A stretch of DNA of 64,000 nt from NCBI RefSeq assembly GCF_016862095.1, contig NZ_BOMH01000040.1:58701-122700 (forward strand). The letters are read 5' to 3'. Shown piece by piece: positions 9,256-19,071 of the stretch (positions are counted from its first letter, which is position 1; every line of letters begins with the position of its first letter). Both the position numbers and the translations under genes were made by a program. The notes under the pieces were generated by a model. That model had not been told where the DNA came from and did not search any database. It saw nothing but the letters and a program-made list of their open reading frames with translations. This DNA comes from Actinoplanes cyaneus. GTDB taxonomy: Bacteria > Actinomycetota > Actinomycetes > Mycobacteriales > Micromonosporaceae.

Positions 9256-10514
<1,259 letters not shown>

Positions 10515-10645
10515 CCCCACCCTCCAGCGATCCCACCCGGTCCAGCTCCGTTCCGGTCCGCTTCGGATCACTCCGGCATTCCGGCCCGGTCCAGCTCCGC
10601 TCCTGGTCCGGGCCGATTCGGCTGCTCTGGTACGGCTCGGCCAGG
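10515..10645. repeat. Short GC-rich direct repeats downstream of the dehydrogenase gene
   Basis: CCCGGTCCAGCTCCG followed by YTCC(T)GGTCCG occurs at 10536-10560 and 10585-10610. It lies directly before the long inverted-repeat element and contains no supported gene or promoter. Confidence 0.5.
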
Positions 10646-11096
10646 CCCCAACCGCACGTGACGGTCCCTGGTCGTGGGGCGCGAGCTGATCCCGGCTCCG
10701 GGCCGACCAGCGACCACGGCGGGAAGCGGTGGGTCACTCCCGGCGGGCCTGTTCGTGAAGAGCACGCCGGCCCGCCGCTGGTCCAGGCGCGGCCGCGGCG
10801 CAGCGTCCGGGCTGGTTGTCATGGGCGTTATTCGTGCCTCATAACGCCCATGACAACCAGCCGGAACCGCAACCCGCGGCCGCAGCCGTGACCCACGAGC
10901 CAGCTCGCGTAGCCGGCCCAGCGGAACGCGCGGGGCGGGGTGCGGGACCCACGAGCCAGCTCGCGTAGCTGGTCTGCGGGGTGCGGGACCACAGACTTAC
11001 GCCGGATGGTCGCTGGTCGGCCTGGAGCCGGGATCAGCTCGCGCCCCAGGACCAGGGACCGTCACGTGCGGTTGGGGGGCGGCGCTAGGCCGTACC
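10629..11096. repeat. Long inverted-repeat element (MITE-like) with internal hairpin
   Basis: The arms 10646-10716 and 11007-11077 are inverted copies of each other, matching at 69 of 71 positions. Homology continues more weakly outward to GGTACGGC/GCCGTACC (10629 and 11096) and somewhat inward. The 290-bp core holds hairpin copy 1 (10810-10862) and a 22-base direct repeat beginning ACCCACGAGCCAGC (10891 and 10947). Short open frames inside have no protein-like features. No transposase gene is present and no target-site duplication is obvious, so mobility is a guess. Confidence 0.8.
10810..10862. repeat. Dispersed hairpin element, copy 1
   Basis: A perfect 22-bp inverted repeat (10810-10831 with 10841-10862) and 9-base loop TCGTGCCTC. 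The arm core is GGCTGGTTGTCATGGGCG. It is the same family as the hairpins at 21.3 and 45.6 kb, with arm substitutions that keep pairing. It lies at the centre of the long inverted-repeat element. Confidence 0.9.
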
Positions 11097-11108
11097 GGCG
11101 AAGGGGTT

Positions 11109-11516
11109 TCAGGAGAAGGTCCAGCGTGAGTTGAGGACGTAGTTGATCACGGGGATGAGCGTGAGGGCGATCGGCTGGACCACGGGGTAGGGGGCGGCGA
11201 GGATCTCGGTGCCGAGCCAGAGGACCGTGGTGTTGATCGTGAACGCGACCGCGGTGACCGCCAGGAACTTGGAGCCGGCAAGGGCGTGGCCGGTGGCGGA
11301 GCGGAAGACCCACCGGCGTTGCAGCAGGTAGGAGACGACGATGCTGGCGAGAAAGCCGGTTGTCGAGGCGATCACCGGGCGCAGGTGCAGCAGGTGGATC
11401 CCGGCCAGGCCGAGCCCGAAATGGGTGACTGTGCTGACTCCGCCGCTCAGTCCATAACGGATGACTCTGGCGAGGTCATCGCTGACGCACACGCTCGGTC
11501 CACTGTTCCGGGACAT
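11109..11516 (-). CDS. GtrA family membrane protein
   Basis: A GtrA/DPMS3-type protein with four membrane helices, thought to help flip or retain polyprenyl-phosphate-linked sugars. Recognisable parts are LARVIRYGLSGGVSTVTHFG, SYLLQRRWVFRSA and the C-terminal VINYVLNSRWTFS. The start is uncertain. In-frame ATGs occur at 11561, 11546, 11531 and 11516 because a 15-bp DNA repeat codes four MSRR/S units, and a GTG occurs at 11492; none has a good Shine-Dalgarno. The 5' end overlaps the 3' end of the upstream GT2 gene in another frame, implying coupling. Confidence 0.82.
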   Translation of the reverse strand: MSRNSGPSVCVSDDLARVIRYGLSGGVSTVTHFGLGLAGIHLLHLRPVIASTTGFLASIVVSYLLQRRWVFRSATGHALAGSKFLAVTAVAFTINTTVLWLGTEILAAPYPVVQPIALTLIPVINYVLNSRWTFS

Positions 11517-12483
11517 CGAGCGGCGAGACATCGAGCGACGGGACATCGGCCGACGGGACATCGAGGGACGGTAACCCGGTCAGCTCCTGGACGAGGTAGC
11601 GGGGACGGCCGCGGACCTCCTCGTGGATCCGGGCCAGGTATTCGCCGATCACGCCCAGCCCGAGCAGCACGAACGTGCCGGTCACCAGCAGCAGCAGGAT
11701 GACCGTGGGGAAGCCGGCGACCGACTGGCCCTGCATCCAGCGGACCAGGGTCTGGATCCCGAGCACCACCGAGAACGCCGCGAACGTCAGCCCGCCGAGC
11801 GTGACCAGGTGCAGCGGCGCCGAGGTGAACGACGTCAGCCCGTTGACCGCCAGCCGGAACAGCGACCGCGCGGTCCAGCGGGACGCGCCGCCCGCACGGT
11901 GGTCGATGTCCACCTCGATCGTCTCGCGGGTGAAGCCGATCCAGCTGCTCGTGCCGCGGAAGAACGACGAGTGCTCCGGCATCCGCAGCAGCGCGTCCAG
12001 CGCGGGCCGGGCGAGCAGCCGGAAGTCGGTCGCGTCGACCAGGTCCACCTTGGTCATCCGGGTGAACGCGCGGTTGAACACGCGCGCGCCGAGCCGGCCG
12101 GCCGGCGACTGCCCGGTCCGGTTGCGTTTGACCGCCTCGACCACGTGCGCCCCGGCCCGCCAGCGGCGGATCATCTCGGGGATCACCGACGGCGGGTGCT
12201 GCAGGTCCGCGTCGATCACGACGACCGCGTCGCCGTCGGCGTGCTCGAGGCCGGCCAGCAGCGCGGCCTCCTTGCCGAAGTTGCGGGACAACCGCAGGCC
12301 GCGGATCCGCGGGCCGGTCGACGCGTGCGCGGCGATCCGGCTCCACGAGTCGTCCGCCGAGCCGTCGTCGACCAGCACCAGCTCGTAGTCCTCGCCGAGC
12401 CCGCCGAGCACCTCGGCCATCCGGGCGACGAACCGGTCGACGCCCGCGCCCTCGTTGAAGACCGGCGCCACCACCGAGATCAT
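11476..12483 (-). CDS. Polyprenyl-phosphate glycosyltransferase, GT2 (GtrB/DPM1-like)
   Basis: A 335-residue GT2 enzyme that would transfer a sugar from a nucleotide donor to undecaprenyl phosphate. It has VSVVAPVFNE-type N-terminus, LVDDGSADDSW, catalytic VVVIDADLQHPP and LRLSRNFGKEAAL, then two C-terminal membrane helices (about 230-255 and 265-290), as in GtrB/YfdH. The tail is a repetitive SLDVP/SADVP stretch. The ATG at 12483 overlaps the upstream gene's stop (ATGA). With GtrA and the upstream membrane protein it resembles a GtrA-GtrB-GtrC glycan-modification set. Confidence 0.92.
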   Translation of the reverse strand: MISVVAPVFNEGAGVDRFVARMAEVLGGLGEDYELVLVDDGSADDSWSRIAAHASTGPRIRGLRLSRNFGKEAALLAGLEHADGDAVVVIDADLQHPPSVIPEMIRRWRAGAHVVEAVKRNRTGQSPAGRLGARVFNRAFTRMTKVDLVDATDFRLLARPALDALLRMPEHSSFFRGTSSWIGFTRETIEVDIDHRAGGASRWTARSLFRLAVNGLTSFTSAPLHLVTLGGLTFAAFSVVLGIQTLVRWMQGQSVAGFPTVILLLLVTGTFVLLGLGVIGEYLARIHEEVRGRPRYLVQELTGLPSLDVPSADVPSLDVSPLDVPEQWTERVRQR

Positions 12484-14102
12484 GCCGGACCCCTCGTGCA
12501 GAACGGCCGGTGCGCGAGCCGGTAGGAGGCTGCGTTCACGGCCTGGTCGAAGCGGCGCATCTCGGGCTGGTACCCGGGCCGCCGGTCGCGCGGCAGACTG
12601 GCGCGGAACTGCTCGCGCAGGGTGCAGCGGCGGCCGTCCCCGGCGGCCGACCGGTCGAAGTCGGCGATCTCCTGGGCGACGCGGTCGTGCACGTACGCGG
12701 GTCTCTCGGCGGCCACCCCGGCGCGGTGGTCCCGGTTCGCCGAGGTGGAGATCGCGGCGATCACCACGAGCAGCAGCACCCCGGCGAGCGTCCCCCGGCG
12801 GTGCGCGCGCCCGCTGTGGTGGCTGCGCGCGAAGACCCAGGCCAGCACCGCGACCGTGAGCAGCGCACCACCGGCCCCGGCGAGCGCGCTGTCCCGCCAG
12901 CCGAGCCCCCACCAGCCGGCCGCCGCGAGCCGCTGCAACTGCTCGTTGAGCGCCCCCATCGTGGCCGCCGGCAGCAGCACCGCGATCCCGGTCGCGGCGA
13001 GCGCCCCGGCCTGACGGCGGTCCGGGCTGTCGTAGCGCGGCAGGTCCCGCCGGAACCGCACGACCAGCGGGAGCAGGACCACCAGCGCGACCAGTACGGC
13101 CGGGCCGAGCGTGTGCCCGTACGGCCCCTCCCCCGCCCGCTGCCACATCAGCGGCGGCACCCAGGAGGTGAGCCGGTTCGGCAGCGCGCCCAGCATCCCG
13201 GCCGGCGCGACGTCCGACCCGGAGTAGCAGGTCCCGCCGGCGCACCGGCCCGCGATGATCACCCGGACCGGGATCGCCACCGGCAGGAACCCGGCCCAGA
13301 GCAGCCCGGTGAAGCGTGCCCCGCCGACCGTCTGCCGCCAGGAGAGGCCGAGCACCGCGCGGGCCCGGACGAGCGCGACGAGCGCCGCGAGCGGCAGCGC
13401 CAGCCAGGCCATCTCGTTGAACGCGGCCAGCGCCGCGCCGGTGACGACGGCGAGGGCGCCGAGCCGCGGCCCGAGCCGGTGCCGCCCCACGGTCCGGGCG
13501 GCGGCCGCGGCGACCAGCAGGACGAGCGCCGCGGTGAGGAAGTAGAGCCCGCCGAACAGGACAGTGGTGCTGGTCCGGCCGGCCGCCACGAAACTGCCGC
13601 CGACCGCGAACGGCAGCACGGCGGAGACGAGCGAGGGCGGGCCCGCGAACGTCCGGCCGCGGCTCAGCACGGACTCGGCGAGCACCACCGTGGCGAGGGT
13701 GAGAAGGATCGCGCTGACCATGGCGACCAGTCGCAGGGACACGTTCGCCGGCAGGCCGAGCAGGTCGGTGATCGCGAACGTGACAGTGTCCAGCGCCCAT
13801 TCGACCATCCGGCCGAGCGGGCGGAAGTTCCCCAGGTTCAGATACTGCGGAACGGAGTGGACCGCCTCACCGAACAGCTCCCACGGCCGGGCCAGGTACC
13901 GCGCGCCGTTGGCATAGACGTTGAACCGGTGGTCGGCCCCGGGCGGCAACGCGACCAGCGGCGACAGCACGATCACCGGGACCAGGGCCGAGCGCAGCAC
14001 GATCGCCCGCCACACCGGCTGCCAGGGCCGGCGCGGCTGCACCGGCACCGCCGCGGCGGTGAGCGTCGGGGCCGGCACCTCGGAGGCCGTGGGGGCTGTC
14101 AC
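12480..14102 (-). CDS. Multi-pass membrane protein, probable GT-C-like glycosyltransferase
   Basis: A protein of about 540 residues with some 10-12 hydrophobic helices and an extracytoplasmic C-terminal part containing several Cys. No strict family signature is recognised. Its position before a GtrB-like transferase and GtrA suggests it uses the polyprenyl-linked sugar to decorate a surface polymer, as GtrC-type enzymes do (inference). An early loop with ADHRFNVYANGARYL and FRPLGRMVEW resembles GT-C proteins. GTG at 14102 is the likely start; the open frame extends far upstream, antisense to the acyltransferase gene, without protein-like composition. Divergent from the acyltransferase. Confidence 0.7.
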   Translation of the reverse strand: MTAPTASEVPAPTLTAAAVPVQPRRPWQPVWRAIVLRSALVPVIVLSPLVALPPGADHRFNVYANGARYLARPWELFGEAVHSVPQYLNLGNFRPLGRMVEWALDTVTFAITDLLGLPANVSLRLVAMVSAILLTLATVVLAESVLSRGRTFAGPPSLVSAVLPFAVGGSFVAAGRTSTTVLFGGLYFLTAALVLLVAAAAARTVGRHRLGPRLGALAVVTGAALAAFNEMAWLALPLAALVALVRARAVLGLSWRQTVGGARFTGLLWAGFLPVAIPVRVIIAGRCAGGTCYSGSDVAPAGMLGALPNRLTSWVPPLMWQRAGEGPYGHTLGPAVLVALVVLLPLVVRFRRDLPRYDSPDRRQAGALAATGIAVLLPAATMGALNEQLQRLAAAGWWGLGWRDSALAGAGGALLTVAVLAWVFARSHHSGRAHRRGTLAGVLLLVVIAAISTSANRDHRAGVAAERPAYVHDRVAQEIADFDRSAAGDGRRCTLREQFRASLPRDRRPGYQPEMRRFDQAVNAASYRLAHRPFCTRGPA

Positions 14103-14171
14103 ACCCCGAGCAACGAGAGCCGACGGACGCAGGTTGCGACACCTCCGCGCGGGGCGGCGCGTTGAACGGCG

Positions 14172-16157
14172 GTGAGTCAGCCGCAGAACTTCCGCTCCGA
14201 CATCGAAGGCCTCCGCGCGGTCGCCGTGCTCCTGGTCGTGCTCAGCCACGCCGGGGTGCCGTTGATGGCCGGCGGCTACGTCGGCGTCGACGTCTTCTTC
14301 GTGATCTCCGGTTTCCTGATCACCTCGTTGCTGCTGCGCGAGGCCGCGGCGCAGGGGCGGATCTCGATCGGGCGGTTCTACGCCCGGCGGGCGCTGCGGC
14401 TGCTGCCGGTCGCGGCGGTGGTGCTGATCAGCACGCTGATCGCGGCGAGACTGTGGCTGCCGGCGACCCGGATCGGGGAGCTGTCCCGGGACGCGCTGTC
14501 GGCCGCCGGATACGTGGCCAACCTGCGGTTCGCCGAGATCGGAACGGACTATCTGAACGCCGACGCGCCGCCGTCGCCGTTCCAGCACTTCTGGTCGCTG
14601 GCCGTGGAGGAGCAGTTCTACCTGCTCTGGCCGCTGCTGCTGATGCTGCCCCGACGCAAGCCGCTGCTGGCAGGGCTGGTGCTGGCGTCGTTCACGGCCG
14701 GGGTGCTGGTGACCGCGCGGTCGGCGCCGTGGGCGTACTTCGGGCCGCACACCCGGGCGTGGGAGCTGGGCGTCGGCGCGCTGCTGGCGGTCTTCGGGGT
14801 CCGCGCGCGCAGCCGGGTCCTGGGCGGCGCCGGCCTGGTCGCGATCGTGATCGCGGCGCTGTGGTTCGACGACGCGACGCCGTACCCGGGGATGTATGCC
14901 CTTCTCCCGGTCGCCGGCGCCGCGGCCGTGCTGGCGGGTGGCTTCTCCCCGCTCGCGGCCCGGCCGTTGCAGGCGGTCGGGCGGCTCTCCTACGGCTGGT
15001 ACCTGTGGCACTGGCCGCTGCTGCTGATCGGCCCGGCCGCGCTCGGCCTCGACCCGTCGCTGCCGCTCGCACTGGCCCTCGCCGCGGCCGCGCTGGGCCT
15101 GTCCTGGGTGACGTATCACCTGGTGGAGAACCCGGTGCGGCACCAGCCCCGGCTGCGCGCGCGACCGGCCCGGGCGCTCGGACTGGGCGCCGGGCTCTCC
15201 GCGGCGGTGGCGGCGACCGCCGTGACCATCGCGCTGCTGCCGCATCTGGTGCCGGCCGGCGCGTCGATCCGGGATCTGCGGGTGACGACGGCGGGGGCGG
15301 CCGACCCGTACGCGGTGATCACCCGGACCGTCCGCGCGAGCCGCGCCACGACGGAGCTGCCGGCGAACCTGGAACCCGCGCTGACCGCGGTGAACGCGGA
15401 CAAGGCGCGGGTCTGGCCGGATGGGTGCCACGTGGAGGCGGACGCCGTGGTCGCGCCGGACGGCTGCGTCTACGGCGATCCGGCCTCGCCGACGACGGTG
15501 GTGCTCTTCGGCGACTCGCACGCGGCCCAGTGGTTCCCGGCCGTCGAGCGGGTGGCGATCGAGCACCGGTGGAAGCTGGTGTCGCTGACGAAGAGTTCCT
15601 GCTCGGCGGCGGATCTGCGGCTCTGGCACGGCGGGCGGCTGCGCGAGTACACCGAGTGCGCCCGGTGGCGGGCGTCGGCGATGGCCCGGTTCGCGGCGCT
15701 CAAGCCGTCCCTGGTGGTGATCGGGTCCAGCTTCAACTACCGCCCGGTGGACACCGCCCGCGACGAGGGCGCGCAGTGGACGGCGGCCTGGCGGCGAACG
15801 TTCGGCGCGTTCACCGGGATGGGCGCCCGGGTCGCGCTGATCAAGGACACGCCGTACTTCGACGAGCGGGTGCCGGTCTGCCTGGCCCGTCAGGCCCGGC
15901 TCAAGCGGATCAACCGGTGCGGGGCGAGCGTGACCGAGGCCCTGCGCGGGCCGGCCCAGCGTGCCGCGCTCGCCGGCCTCACCGACCCGCGGGTGACCCA
16001 GATCGACCCGGTGCCGTGGCTCTGCTCGGCCACGTTCTGCCCCGCGGTGGTCGGCAACGTGCTGGTCTACCGCGACTCCAACCACCTGACCACGACGTAC
16101 GCCCAGACCGTGTCCCCGCTGCTGGACAGGGCGCTACCGCAAGAGTTCCGCCAGTGA
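14172..16157 (+). CDS. OafA-like O-acyltransferase with C-terminal SGNH domain
   Basis: A 661-residue membrane enzyme that would O-acetylate a cell-surface polysaccharide. The N-terminal acyltransferase-3 domain (1-350, about 10 helices) starts FRSDIEGLRAVAVLLVVLSH with catalytic His26, followed by GGYVGVDVFFVISGFLIT and RFYARRALRLLP. The extracytoplasmic C-terminal part is an SGNH-type esterase/transferase domain with LFGDSHAAQW (Ser about 449) and a late DSNHL (Asp-xx-His). The GTG start has a weak ribosome site. Its 3' end overlaps the convergent gene by 24 bases. Confidence 0.93.
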   Translation: MSQPQNFRSDIEGLRAVAVLLVVLSHAGVPLMAGGYVGVDVFFVISGFLITSLLLREAAAQGRISIGRFYARRALRLLPVAAVVLISTLIAARLWLPATRIGELSRDALSAAGYVANLRFAEIGTDYLNADAPPSPFQHFWSLAVEEQFYLLWPLLLMLPRRKPLLAGLVLASFTAGVLVTARSAPWAYFGPHTRAWELGVGALLAVFGVRARSRVLGGAGLVAIVIAALWFDDATPYPGMYALLPVAGAAAVLAGGFSPLAARPLQAVGRLSYGWYLWHWPLLLIGPAALGLDPSLPLALALAAAALGLSWVTYHLVENPVRHQPRLRARPARALGLGAGLSAAVAATAVTIALLPHLVPAGASIRDLRVTTAGAADPYAVITRTVRASRATTELPANLEPALTAVNADKARVWPDGCHVEADAVVAPDGCVYGDPASPTTVVLFGDSHAAQWFPAVERVAIEHRWKLVSLTKSSCSAADLRLWHGGRLREYTECARWRASAMARFAALKPSLVVIGSSFNYRPVDTARDEGAQWTAAWRRTFGAFTGMGARVALIKDTPYFDERVPVCLARQARLKRINRCGASVTEALRGPAQRAALAGLTDPRVTQIDPVPWLCSATFCPAVVGNVLVYRDSNHLTTTYAQTVSPLLDRALPQEFRQ

Positions 16158-16793
16158 CGGCGGGTTCAGCCGGTCGACGACCACGGTGCGTCCGGTGCTG
16201 TGGTCGCGGCAGAGCTGGGCCAGCCGCTCGGCGAGCAGGTCGTCCCACGCCCGGCCGGGCCGGTGCCGCTCCCAGGTGGCCCGGTCCGGCAGGTACTCGA
16301 TGAGCACCCCGAGCTTGCGCAGCAGGGAGAACGACGGGTCGTCGGTCAGCACCACCGGGCGGTGGTCGGGCGTCACGAGCAGCCGCTGGTTGATCGTCAC
16401 CACCAGGTCGCGCAGGGCGTCGTGGTCCAGTCCGATGGCGACGTACAGGTGCGCGGGCAGCCGCTTCGCGGCCTTGGGATCAACCCCCTGCTTCGGTACG
16501 GCCGGAGCACCGCCCGCCGCGGGCCGCAGTCGCCGGACGAGCGCGCGGACCAGCCTCGGCGAGGTGCGCAACGGGTTGCGGACCAACGAGACCAGCGCCT
16601 TCCCGAGCCGGTAGGAGCCGCTGTCACGCAGGCTGCGGCTCTTCTCCCGTTCCCGGTCGCGCTGGTCGGTCAGCCGGTCGCAGCGGGCCCGCCAGGAGTC
16701 GCGTTCCAGCTCGACCGAGCGGATCCGCCCGGTGAGCGCGGCGATCTCCCAGTGCAGCTTCTCCAGCTCAGATTTTGTGGACAAATCGGGCAT
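16134..16793 (-). CDS. Hypothetical protein with N-terminal coiled coil
   Basis: A 219-residue protein. Residues 5-55 are heptad-like and charged (SELEKLHWEIAALTGRIRSV, then RDREREKSRSLRD), a probable coiled coil. The rest is a compact alpha/beta region with HLYVAIGLDHDALRDLVV and RPVVLTDDPSFSLLRKLGVL, which looks like part of a nucleotide-sugar transferase fold, but no catalytic motif is clear. It starts 4 bases after the fused GT4-GT28 gene, so it is probably a partner of that enzyme. The stop lies inside the end of the convergent acyltransferase gene. Confidence 0.75.
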   Translation of the reverse strand: MPDLSTKSELEKLHWEIAALTGRIRSVELERDSWRARCDRLTDQRDREREKSRSLRDSGSYRLGKALVSLVRNPLRTSPRLVRALVRRLRPAAGGAPAVPKQGVDPKAAKRLPAHLYVAIGLDHDALRDLVVTINQRLLVTPDHRPVVLTDDPSFSLLRKLGVLIEYLPDRATWERHRPGRAWDDLLAERLAQLCRDHSTGRTVVVDRLNPPSLAELLR

Positions 16794-16797
16794 GTAG

Positions 16798-18975
16798 TCA
16801 CGCTCCGCTTCGTACGTTCTCCGCGGCCAGCCCCGCCAGCCAGCGCGCCGCGGCCTCCGCGCCGTTGCCGAACCCGAGCTCGGCGCAGCGCCGGGCCAGT
16901 TGTTCCCGCACCCGCGGCCGGACCGCCTCGCTCAGCACCCGTTCCAGCTCGTCGCTCTCCGGATCCTCGACACAGAGCGCCGCGCCGGCCGCCGCCGCGA
17001 ACCGGGCCCGGCCGAGCTGGTCGTCGAGCAGGGTCTCCCGGTTCGGCACGAAGACCGCCGGCACCCCGAAGGCGAGCAGCTCATGGAAGGAGTTGTAGCC
17101 GGACGCGCTGACCACCAGGTCCAGCCCGTGCAGATACCGGCTGATCGGGTACACCTTGACCACCTCGGTCCCGGGCACCGGCGGGAACGGCTCGGTCGCG
17201 ATCATCGACTCGGCGAGCAGCACCTGGAACCCGGCCTCGCGCAGGCGTGCCGCGATCCGGCCGACCGGTGACGCGATGTCGTTGATGTTGCCCGCCCCGA
17301 GCTGCAGCAACGCGGCCGGGCGGTCCTGCGCCAGGCCGAGCGCGGCCCGGGCTTGCGCCGGCTCGACCAGGTCGTCGCGGTCCAGCAGCATGATCGGCTC
17401 GACCGTGTGCACCCCGGCCCGGTCCGCCACGGTCGGGCCCTGATCGGCCTCGGCCGCGAACTCGCCGGGCTCCAGGATGCCGTCGAAGGCCGGGCCCCTG
17501 GCGATCCACTCGGCACCGGTGCCGCGCCGCCACATCGGCCGGCGCACCCAGACCCAGGTGACGTCCGGGCGGGCCACGGCGGCGGCCACGATGCCGTCGT
17601 GCGGGACGCTGTCGACCGCCACGACGGCCGGGCGGTGCAGGTCGACCAGGTGCTCCAGGCGCGACTGCAGGAAGGCGGACCAGCGCTGTCTCGCCGTCCC
17701 GAGCACGGCCCGCGACGGCAGGTACTCGGTGAGGAAACCCTCGCGATGGGCGACCGAGGCGCCGTACGACTGGGTGGCGATCACCGCGGGATGCGCCTGC
17801 GGCAGCCGGCGTCCGATCGCCATCAGCCGGGACAGGTGCCCCAGGCCGGCGCCGTTGTCGCTGAGCATCAGCACCGGCCGGACCCGCGGCGCCGGGTCAC
17901 CGTGCCGGGCCGGGCCGGGGGCGCGGTGCGCGGCCGGGCGCGCGCCGGCGCCCCGCTCGGCGAGCCGGGCCAGATGCGAGGCCGGACCGTAGCGGGCCGC
18001 CACGAACTCGCGCGCCCGGGCGGCCACCTCCCGGTACCGTTCGTGATCCGCCCACAAGCCGCGGACCAGCGGTTCCACGCCGGCCGGGGTGGAGTAGAGC
18101 GCGGCGTCGCCGAAGACCGGCCGGAAGTGCTCACCGATGATCGCCGGCACCCCGGCCGCCATGGCCTCCAGGATCGTCCGGCCGAACGCCTCGACCAGGT
18201 CCGGGTCGTGGAAGTAGACGAAGAAGTCGATGCCGTGCAGGAAGTCCAGCGGCGTCTGAGCGCCGAACGGGAGCACCTCCCAGTTCGCCGGGCGCCGCCC
18301 CAGCAGGCGGGTGGCGATCTCGCCGCCGCCCAGCACCCGGACCCGCAGGTCGGGCCGGTCCGGGTAGGCCAGCAGCAACTCGTCGGCGGTGCGTGGCCAC
18401 TTCACCGGGTCGGCCCGCCCGTGCCGGCCGATCACCGGCAGCTCGCCGCGCGGGCGGTTCCCGGGCGTCCATTCGGACACGTCGATGGTCTCGTGCCAGT
18501 CGGCGGCGCCCAGACCGGGCAGCTGCGCGCGGATCGCGGGACTGATCGGCGCCCACTCGACGTCCGGCCCGAAGTACAGCTCGACCCGGTCCCGCACCTC
18601 GGCGAAGTCGTAGTAGCGCCGCGGGTCGGCCGCGTCCCCGGGCGCCTGGTTGACCACCATCACGGTGCGGTCGGCACGGACCCGGGGCACCTCGGCCAGA
18701 TCCGCCGTGAAGATCCGCGGCTGGCGGATCACCAGCAGGCGGGCGTGCGTCGTGGCGTCCGGCCTGGCCAGCTCGGCCAGCCCGTCGCGGAGCAGGTCGG
18801 CGATCCGCGGGCTGAACGGCAGGCCGTCCCGGTTGTGCGGCGACGGCACGTGCACCAGGACCGTGCGCAGGCCCGCCTCGGCCTGGGCGCGCACCTCCGC
18901 CGCGATCGCCGCCGAGTTGCCACCCGGATAGCGGAAGTCCGAGAGGATCGCCACGTCATGGACGGTCGCGGTCAT
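16798..18975 (-). CDS. Two-domain glycosyltransferase, GT4 fused to GT28/MurG-like domain
   Basis: A 725-residue protein with two GT-B halves. The N-terminal half (1-350) is GT4-like: LSDFRYPGGNSAAIAAE, then IGRHGRADPVKWP and the E-x7-E region EAFGRTILEAMAAGVPAIIG. The C-terminal half (about 375-725) is GT28-like: LMLSDNGAGLGHLSRLMAIG near its start and DLVVSASGYNSFHELLAFGV near its end. A Pro/Ala/Arg-rich linker joins them. The ATG at 18975 has GGGAG upstream; the open frame starts 14 codons earlier without a site. It probably adds two sugars of the repeat unit on the cytoplasmic face (inference). Confidence 0.88.
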   Translation of the reverse strand: MTATVHDVAILSDFRYPGGNSAAIAAEVRAQAEAGLRTVLVHVPSPHNRDGLPFSPRIADLLRDGLAELARPDATTHARLLVIRQPRIFTADLAEVPRVRADRTVMVVNQAPGDAADPRRYYDFAEVRDRVELYFGPDVEWAPISPAIRAQLPGLGAADWHETIDVSEWTPGNRPRGELPVIGRHGRADPVKWPRTADELLLAYPDRPDLRVRVLGGGEIATRLLGRRPANWEVLPFGAQTPLDFLHGIDFFVYFHDPDLVEAFGRTILEAMAAGVPAIIGEHFRPVFGDAALYSTPAGVEPLVRGLWADHERYREVAARAREFVAARYGPASHLARLAERGAGARPAAHRAPGPARHGDPAPRVRPVLMLSDNGAGLGHLSRLMAIGRRLPQAHPAVIATQSYGASVAHREGFLTEYLPSRAVLGTARQRWSAFLQSRLEHLVDLHRPAVVAVDSVPHDGIVAAAVARPDVTWVWVRRPMWRRGTGAEWIARGPAFDGILEPGEFAAEADQGPTVADRAGVHTVEPIMLLDRDDLVEPAQARAALGLAQDRPAALLQLGAGNINDIASPVGRIAARLREAGFQVLLAESMIATEPFPPVPGTEVVKVYPISRYLHGLDLVVSASGYNSFHELLAFGVPAVFVPNRETLLDDQLGRARFAAAAGAALCVEDPESDELERVLSEAVRPRVREQLARRCAELGFGNGAEAAARWLAGLAAENVRSGA

Positions 18976-19071
18976 GATCGTGCACTCCCGTTCCTCAGGT
19001 TTACCCTCGTGGTGCAACGACCCGCGCGGTGATCACGTCACGCCCGGCCGGGGCGGGGCGTTGGGCAGACC

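Noticed and set aside
10658..11134. Two short open frames inside the inverted-repeat element
   Set aside because: They cross the repeat arms, lack ribosome sites and have no protein-like composition.
12480..16085. Very long antisense open frame (over 1,200 codons) through the acyltransferase gene
   Set aside because: Only the part from 14102 down is membrane-protein-like; the rest is Arg/Gly/Pro-rich shadow of the acyltransferase gene, as is normal at this G+C.
16776..16784. TGTGGACAA, the reverse of a DnaA box, at the start of the coiled-coil gene
   Set aside because: It is a coding sequence (Leu-Ser-Thr-Lys), single, and not in a control region.
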